Source: Temnopleurus reevesii
Lineage: Eukaryota > Echinodermata > Echinoidea > Temnopleuroida > Temnopleuridae
Direction of reading: 5' to 3'
DNA length: 37,436 bases
Assembly: GCA_036244855.1 (NCBI GenBank)
Contig: BQKZ01006460.1
Span: 1 to 37,436 of the forward strand
The notes beneath the pieces are model-generated. The model had not been told where the DNA came from. It saw only the letters and a list, made by a program, of their open reading frames with translations, and searched no databases. The position numbers and the translations under genes were made by a program. Shown here in pieces: positions 31,743-37,436 of the stretch; the stretch's first letter is position 1, and each line of letters starts with the position of its first letter.

Positions 31743-32689
31743 GCTTCGATCAGAAAGATGCTCTACAAAGAGCATCTCCTTGCTACGATGATGTTATGAA
31801 GATGAGCTAAGAATCATGCATGCATCCTTCCCAACCCATCAACATCAAGCTATTGATGATACTCCGAAAACAGCGCCAATAAAATGAATCTGATATACGT
31901 CATCATACCGAAGGCTCTTTTTCGAGAAACAAGTTACCAGTGTACGACATCATGCTTTCCTCTTGCCTTTCTCTGTAATCAATCCTGTGTATATAGAAGA
32001 GGAAGACTCCTTTATATCATATCTGGGACTTATTCCCAGTACAACTGTCTGCAAAAAAAAATATTGAATACCCTGTCATTACTGGGGGAGGGAATTTCCG
32101 TTTCTTCTTTGATGTGTGTTCTGTGATGTTTAGGAAGCGTGGGTATAATTCTTTCATGATATGGAAATTTAATACGATGGGGGAAAAGATTAGTTAGAAG
32201 TGAAATATTTTCGGCNGCTTAGATCAGAGAAATGCTCTACAAGAGTATCTCCTTGCTTAGATGATGTTATGAAGATGAGCTAAGAATCATGCATGCAACC
32301 TTCCCAACCCATCAACATCAAGCTATTGATGATACTCCGAAAACAGCGCCAATAAAATGAATCTGATATACGTTCTCCTACCGAAGGCTCTTTTTCGAGA
32401 AACAAGTTACCAGCGTACGACATCATGCTTTCCGCTTGCTTGTCTCTCTGTAATCAATACTGTGTATATAGAAGAGGAAGACTCCTTTATATCATATCTG
32501 GGACTTATTCCCAGTACAACTGTCTCCAAAAAAATTATTGAATACCCTGTCATTACTGGGGAAGGGAATTTCCGTTTCTTCTTTGATGTGTGTTCTGTGA
32601 TGTTTAGGAAGCGTGGGTATAATTCTTTCATGATATGGAAATTTAATACGATGGGGGAAAAGATTAGTTAGAAGTGAAATATTTTCGGC
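31743..32689. repeat. 473-bp direct repeat, two copies meeting at an N
   Basis: Copies 31743-32215 and 32217-32689 have exactly equal length and are nearly identical, separated only by the N at 32216. Differences include GCTTCGATCAG/GCTTAGATCAG and a few single bases. Most likely two haplotypes of one locus placed in tandem by the assembler. The short frames inside are unrelated to any protein I know. Confidence 0.85.
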
Positions 32690-33034
32690 GTCAAACAATG
32701 CTCATTAGCATTCTGCTGGAGAAGTGATTTGAATACACGAACGGTAGTATCAAATTCAATAGCCAAAATTGTTGTTCATTTCATTAAATATAAAAATTGC
32801 GGTTTTTTTTTTAATAATTTTCATGGTGTACGCATCTGCCCTTGAGAGTTTATATGAATTGTTTTGAACTGATTTGTAACACAATGCAGAAATGTTTTTT
32901 AGTTTGATTTTATACTCAAAACACGCAAAAGGCGTGAGCTTTAACCTCACGTAGAACATAGCAATATTTTCTCCCGTTCTCAGTCAACTGCATTAATCTA
33001 TAAATAAACAGACCAGATTCGTTTTACGCTCATT
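32690..33034. other. AT-rich spacer
   Basis: Nothing recognised. Confidence 0.35.
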
Positions 33035-33130
33035 CATTTATTTTTGTTTATTTATTTACGGTACTATCATCAGCCACAGGCTATTTTTCAGTCAGTCCGT
33101 ACAAGTTAAAATCAACTTAAAGTGTTGGCA
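33035..33130. repeat. Possible retroposon tail related to 17620-17790
   Basis: A (TTTA)n-like run followed by CGGTACTATCATCAGCCACA and GGCTATTTTTCAG, in the same order as in the earlier copy. Confidence 0.4.
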
Positions 33131-33988
33131 TGCAGCGTACAATTTTAATTTAAGTATAGGCCTACTTTTCTCTCATTTTGTCAAATAATTTTGATTACTT
33201 TAACCTCGTGCTTTCCCAGGTCCCATGATTGCTGAGCTTTTCCTAACAACGATACCGATAATTGTGTCAATATTGATCATCAATTCCAAAATTTTCCATG
33301 ATATCATCATTTCACGTGATCTTCAGCAGCTTAATGATTAGATTGCTGTATGGGTGTGTAATGTGCCTATTAACTACCCGTGAAATTAGCTCGAATTTCT
33401 ACTCAGCAGTATACTAGCCTGGCGCCGATCAGTAATTGTTGTCACCTCAAACACAGGTATCTCGACTGTAGGACCTATTCACATTTATAAACTAATTTAT
33501 TGTGCTGGTCCAAGGAAAGCCGATACCATTTCTAATTTGAAGCTCTTTCTACTTTTATTCAACTTTCATTCAACATTTTCTTCTAATAATGTGTGCCGGT
33601 ATATAATTACATTCATTTATTATAACGGAATCTCTGGCAGTATTTTAGTTAATGGTATGTACATAATCTTACCCTGGTCAAATGTGCACATAATTATAGG
33701 ATACAACATGTAACAGTTCATCATACTTATGAGATGTTTTTTCAAATATATAACCATATTAGTAACAAAAAAGTGTTTACATTTTTGTTTGCTTTTATGT
33801 TCATAGTTGTGTGAATAATTTGTATTTCATGCATGTGCCAATTTTTATTATTCATATTCACTCTTTAGCTTTCACGGTTATATATACACACTGATTATAC
33901 TGTCCATGCATAAATCATATAATTCAATTTCTCATCAGACCCTATCAAGCTTAATAATCGCATTATGAAATAAAAACGCGGTGCTGCG
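33131..33988. other. AT-rich spacer
   Basis: Nothing recognised. Confidence 0.35.
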
Positions 33989-34195
33989 ATGGCGCCACTT
34001 ACTCCATTGTCACGTGATAAAGCCAAATCATCCAATCACAGTGCGCGTGTGGCGGATCTCCGTCGCGTCGTGAACCGGTTTATCTATGCCGTGGCGCCGC
34101 TTACTCCATTGTCACGTGATATAGCAAAAACATCCAATCACATTGCGCGTCTGGCGGGTCTACGTCGTTTAACCGGTTTATCTATGCAGTGGTAA
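33989..34195 (+). promoter_or_regulatory. Two tandem 102-bp GC-rich units, each with CACGTG and CCAAT
   Basis: Units start at 33991 and 34093 (GGCGCCRCTTACTCCATTGT in both). Each contains GTCACGTGAT (CACGTG at 34011-34016 and 34113-34118), then CCAATCA (34032-34038 and 34134-34140), then GCGCGT and CTCCGTCG or CTACGTCG and ACCGGTTTATCTATGC. A third CCAATCA is at 34212-34218. E-box plus CCAAT spacing is typical of promoters, and the segment is GC-rich in AT-rich surroundings. An ATG-led frame (68 codons) reads through both units as a near 34-residue repeat, so a coding reading cannot be excluded. Confidence 0.4.
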
Positions 34196-34862
34196 GCGGG
34201 TAGATCATGTAACCAATCAAAGAGGATTTACAGTAGCCAGGTGAGGATGAATCCAAGGTAGATTCCATGTCTGTCGAGCCAGAAAATTAACCCAAATACC
34301 ATCTTCGATCAAATCCTTGTGTGCTATGTGCTCCCTATGGGCTTCTTCTTTTATTTAATTTCGAGCTGGGTTGGTAAATAGAATGAGGGGATCTGATTAC
34401 CAAAGTGACGATAGAGATTTCATTCCACCTAACTTCTTTCCCTTTCTTTGCTCACTTCTTATCCCTCTAGTATGTACCATTCCTGATACTGCTACTGTAG
34501 TTTTGAGCGAACAAGATTTGTTTGAATGTTGTAGTCCTAATATTGTCGTCTTTAAATTTTACACTTGCAAAATGGCAAATTCAGACGGTGGAAGTACACG
34601 TCGTGTGAACTGAATGATATTGAAATTATATGATAGATTATAGATTCTTTAAAAAGGAAAATGTAAATCCCCCGACAATGGTGATATCTCTTGTTTATCC
34701 AGGGTAACCACTTTCAGCTGTAAGCTTTCCTTCCAGTAGGTCCTGCATAATTCTGTATAATATTGTATACGTCATTATTATACCCTTCTCCATTCTTAAT
34801 TGCCGAGGACCTATGGCAAGATGACAGATGATCCCATTCCTAAAAGTCTTTGATATTACTCG
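34196..34862. other. Spacer downstream of the tandem cassette
   Basis: A frame at 34371-34613 is open but has no recognised motif and no good start. Nothing else supported. Confidence 0.35.
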
Positions 34863-34925
34863 GCCTATAGGATCGAACCCACGACCTCCCGTTCATGGGG
34901 AAGACGCTCAACCACCGAGCCACAG
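34863..34925 (-). repeat. tRNA-like SINE head
   Basis: Minus strand: GGCTCGGTGGTTGAGCGTCT (A box), an anticodon-like stem TTCCC/GGGAG around CATGAAC, then GTCGTGGGTTCGATCC (perfect B box). The T-stem 3' strand does not pair (CTATA instead of CCCAC), so it is a retroposed tRNA relative and not a functional tRNA. Confidence 0.65.
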
Positions 34926-35027
34926 AAATGATGGATAACTTGAGCCAAAGTTCATTATAATAACGAGCAAATACATTGGGCCCATGTTTCAAGTCGCAAA
35001 GTCATAATCCCTGTGCAAACACTTACA

Positions 35028-35254
35028 GGGCAGTCACACCAACAGACTGATCACATCCTGCTTCCAAACCGCATCAACAAAAGTATGAATTATTTATGTC
35101 TTAGCCCGTTTGAAATAAGATGTTTGAAGTTCATTTCCAAATCCCAATCGTAGGAATTCATTGATTAAAAACATGAATTTATACTTCAAAGTTCGAATTG
35201 AAGATAATTCAGTTTGACAGCAGGGTAGGACCAGTCTGCAGGTGTGACTCACCC
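35028..35254. mobile_element. MITE with GGGCAGTCACACC ends, complete copy
   Basis: The left end GGGCAGTCACACCAACAGAC is mirrored by GTCTGCAGGTGTGACTCACC C. ATCCTGCTTCCAAAC near the left end and GTTTGACAGCAGGGT near the right extend the inverted pairing. Same family as 25518-25967. Confidence 0.8.
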
Positions 35255-35406
35255 ATAAGATAGTCAGGCCCAATCCGTTTCGCTCTAACACCATGTAGAC
35301 TGGTTGGGCGTTAATGTTTCATCTACTCCAGACACACAGGTGCGAGAAAACATTTAAAAAAGGGCACGACCTCCTTCTAGAAAGGAAAGGATAACATACT
35401 TCTGAG

Positions 35407-35578
35407 AGATGGGGAGAGGGTGGGAGAGAGAGAGAGAGAGGGAGATAAGGGAGGGGAGGGGCAGGGAGAGATTGGGAGAGAGGGGGGGGGAGAGAAAGAG
35501 AGAGAGGGTGGGAGAGAAAGAGAGGTGGGAGAGAGAGGGGAGAGAGGGGAAGAGAGAGAGAGGGGNGAGGGGGAGAAT
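35407..35578. repeat. GA-rich microsatellite with an N at 35566
   Basis: (GA)n and GGGA-rich. Ser/Pro and Glu/Arg frames are artefacts. Confidence 0.95.
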
Positions 35579-35814
35579 TTAAATAAGCGCGTTATACAGT
35601 ATACAAAAAGGTATACGTAATTTCCAGATTTTCCTGCATTTGAAGAGAAAAAAACCCACATATGTGATCTAATGCTGTTATGTCCATGTCACAGAGGTAC
35701 GATGTATTCATAGAAATAACTCAAAAGTCTTGCGCTCTTCATGGAATCATATACAGAATAAATGGACTTCAGGTAATGCATGAGTCAAACGAGAGGCAAC
35801 GATTGCGACAAACC

Positions 35815-36680
35815 CGAAGAAGACATCCTTTGATCACTGATGGTAAAATCAACCTTGATTGATTCTCCGAATGTAACTGCAGAGTGAGACGGAAAGAGGA
35901 TGGAGGGGGCGGCTTTCCAAGCCATGAGACACCTTTTCCATCTCATCCAGTAGGTCTGAATTATGCACAGAAAATAAACAAATACTTATTTGCAATACCA
36001 TGAAGTTGAAAATAGAATATCTGCACAAAACGAGTAATAATGGTTTGCGAGAAGACAATATTTAATCACTGATTGGAAATCTGACATTAATGGATCTACC
36101 AAGTGTAACCTCAAACAGAAAAGTGATGATGAGTTTCTCTCAGAACTATGGAACTGTCTTTCAATGTTGAAGCGGTTCGAATCCCATCCATGGCGTTAAT
36201 ATCCTTCAGCAAGAAATTCGTCCACACTGTGCTGCACTCAACCCGGATGATGTAAATTGGTACCGGTATGAATGTATTCCTTTGAAATGCAAAAAGCGCC
36301 CACTTGGCAGCTATACTATGACCGAGTGATGATATTACATCATTTGTCTCGCGACTCTGACTAGGTGATTAGAGAGATGACGTGTTTAAACGCTATAAAT
36401 CATCATTTCAATCTCATCTTATATGGGATCACCGAATATTATTATCATTTTTTCAATACCATGAAACTGAAGAAAATTTCTCCCTAATTCAAGGAATAGA
36501 TAGGTTTACAGCGAGGATTTTATTTTATACCCCTGACGTAAGCGCAGAAGAAAAGGGGTAGGAGGGGCGGCTTTCCACGCCATGGAACTTTTTTTTTTTT
36601 TAAATTTCAGTCAGTAAATCGCAATGGCGCGCTGAAAATAGAATGTCTACTTGTAATACCATGAACCATAGAATAAGTCC
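35815..36680. repeat. Three degenerate tandem units of about 205-240 bp, middle one split by a SINE
   Basis: Marks: AAGAAGACATCCTTTGATCA (35816) and GAGAAGACAATATTTAATCA (36050); GGGCGGCTTTCCAAGCCATG (35907) and GGGCGGCTTTCCACGCCATG (36568); AATACCATGAA at 35995, 36456 and 36655. The distance from the GGCGGC mark to the AATACCATGAA mark is 86-87 bases in the first and third units. The middle unit holds the SINE at 36174-36407. Confidence 0.65.
36174..36407 (+). repeat. tRNA-derived SINE, 5' truncated
   Basis: Begins at a B box (GGTTCGAATCCC) and follows the body of the 6979-7270 element, including CCTTCAGCAAGAAATTCGTC and CTTGGCAGCTATACTATGAC. It lacks the A-box part. Confidence 0.8.
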
Positions 36681-36720
36681 GTGTCTCTCATATCTTTCTG
36701 CTCAATTATCCATTCTTCTG

Positions 36721-37436
36721 ATTTGATTTGATTTGATTTTATTTTATTTTATTCGTCATAATGCATGAAAAATACAATGACAAGGATATCCCATGAAAGC
36801 CGAGGGCTTATTTCCAATGGGGTCCTTTAAGTACAAACAAACATTGTTACAAATAAAAGACAAAAACAAGTAAATAGACATCAAAACAATAGGAATGATA
36901 CACATAATATGCTTACTAGAACTTCCAATACACATGAGAATTTACTTAGGGATGAAAAAAAAATATATATGTAACAAAATTAATGTACGTAGGAATCATG
37001 ATTAATGGAGACCCATCACGGACTCAGTTTTTAGATATCTTTTAAGGACAGTGTTGAAGTGGAGAAAATTTTGTACCGATTTGACATAGGTTGGTTAGGA
37101 ATTCCAAAACAGAATTGCATTGAAATAAAATGAATTTCCGATTTGGCCCGTGCGTTTTGGTAAAACAAAATTTAATTGGCTATGTCTGGTATTGTGTCCA
37201 TGGACGTTTGACACACGACAAAACCCCTCAGTCAAATAATGGTCTTCTTTAGAATAATACATCTTATGAACGTGGTGAAACATTAACTGTTTTGCTCTTT
37301 TAGTAAGAGGATCGTGATCTCTGTGAAAAAGGGAGAAGAAGAGTACATAAATGTGTACTACGAGAGAATGGAGAAGCGGGAGGAGGAAGGGTTATGCAAG
37401 GAGGTTAATAATAAAAGGTAATAATGGAATAGAAAA
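36721..37436 (-). mobile_element. 3' end of a LINE: C-terminal part of the polymerase ORF, 3' UTR and tail
   Basis: On the minus strand a frame from about 37380 to 37020 reads ...LTKRAKQLMFHHVHKM..., then HNTRHS (37196-37179), NFVLPK, SFYFNAILFWNS, a TAA at 37095-37097, and on in the same frame PTYVKSVQNFLHFNTVLKRY LK. This order (N-TR, F-P, SF-F-A--WN-LP, VK---F---LK-YL) is the conserved C-terminus of CR1/L2/Rex-like non-LTR reverse transcriptases, downstream of the catalytic domain. The stop replaces the usual Leu of WNSLP. The 3' UTR ends with AATAAA and (AAATC)n at 36721. The element continues beyond the window; no catalytic motif is visible here. It is a dead copy. Confidence 0.8.

Noticed and set aside
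31884..32671. Two similar frames (MNLIYV...PKALFRETSYQ) suggesting a duplicated gene
   Set aside because: They are the two copies of the 473-bp repeat at the N, the frames diverge after an indel, and no motif is recognised.
34863..34925. Functional tRNA gene on the minus strand
   Set aside because: The anticodon arm and B box are present, but the T stem and acceptor stem do not pair.

Overview
The window is animal nuclear DNA, most likely from an echinoderm and probably a sea urchin. The evidence is spliced genes with GT-AG introns, AT-rich intergenic DNA full of microsatellites, tRNA-headed SINEs that look like sea-urchin families as I remember them, many foldback MITE-like elements, and a LINE tail. 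The species assignment is inference. One 362-base run of Ns and five single Ns show a draft assembly; three or four of the single Ns sit at the edge of long direct repeats, so some duplications here may be unmerged haplotypes.

Layout. 1-1.7 kb: a CT microsatellite, then a 153-bp tandem repeat that carries DR1-like nuclear-receptor half-site pairs. 2.2-4.0 kb (+): the last three coding exons of a TRIC-type (TMEM38) intracellular cation channel, with decayed duplicates of one exon in the following intron. 4-9.4 kb: AT-rich DNA with a tRNA-like SINE head, a full SINE and two foldback elements. 9.5-12.7 kb (-): a GT10 fucosyltransferase of two exons, intact except for one in-frame TAG. 12.7-18.1 kb: spacer with the assembly gap, SINE and minisatellite fragments and a 150-bp hairpin. 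18.1-19.4 kb (+): a second GT10 paralogue with an uninterrupted frame but altered motif residues. 19.6-25 kb: MITEs, a SINE, a GA microsatellite and a roughly 140-bp satellite of about 16 units. 25-37.4 kb: MITEs, microsatellites, an inverted SINE copy, a 473-bp repeat pair at an N, a tandem E-box/CCAAT cassette, a degenerate tandem split by a SINE, and the 3' end of a LINE with the C-terminal part of its polymerase ORF.

Gene relationships. The two GT10 genes are divergently arranged paralogues sharing a splice position just before a signal anchor, so they look like an old inverted duplication of a Golgi type II glycosyltransferase. They decay in opposite ways: the minus copy keeps the canonical motifs (DSD, TEK) but has a nonsense codon before the C-terminal nucleotide-sugar-binding half; the plus copy is open throughout but has DSH and PPE there. 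I see no functional link between them and the TRIC gene. No operons, CRISPR arrays or viral genes were seen.
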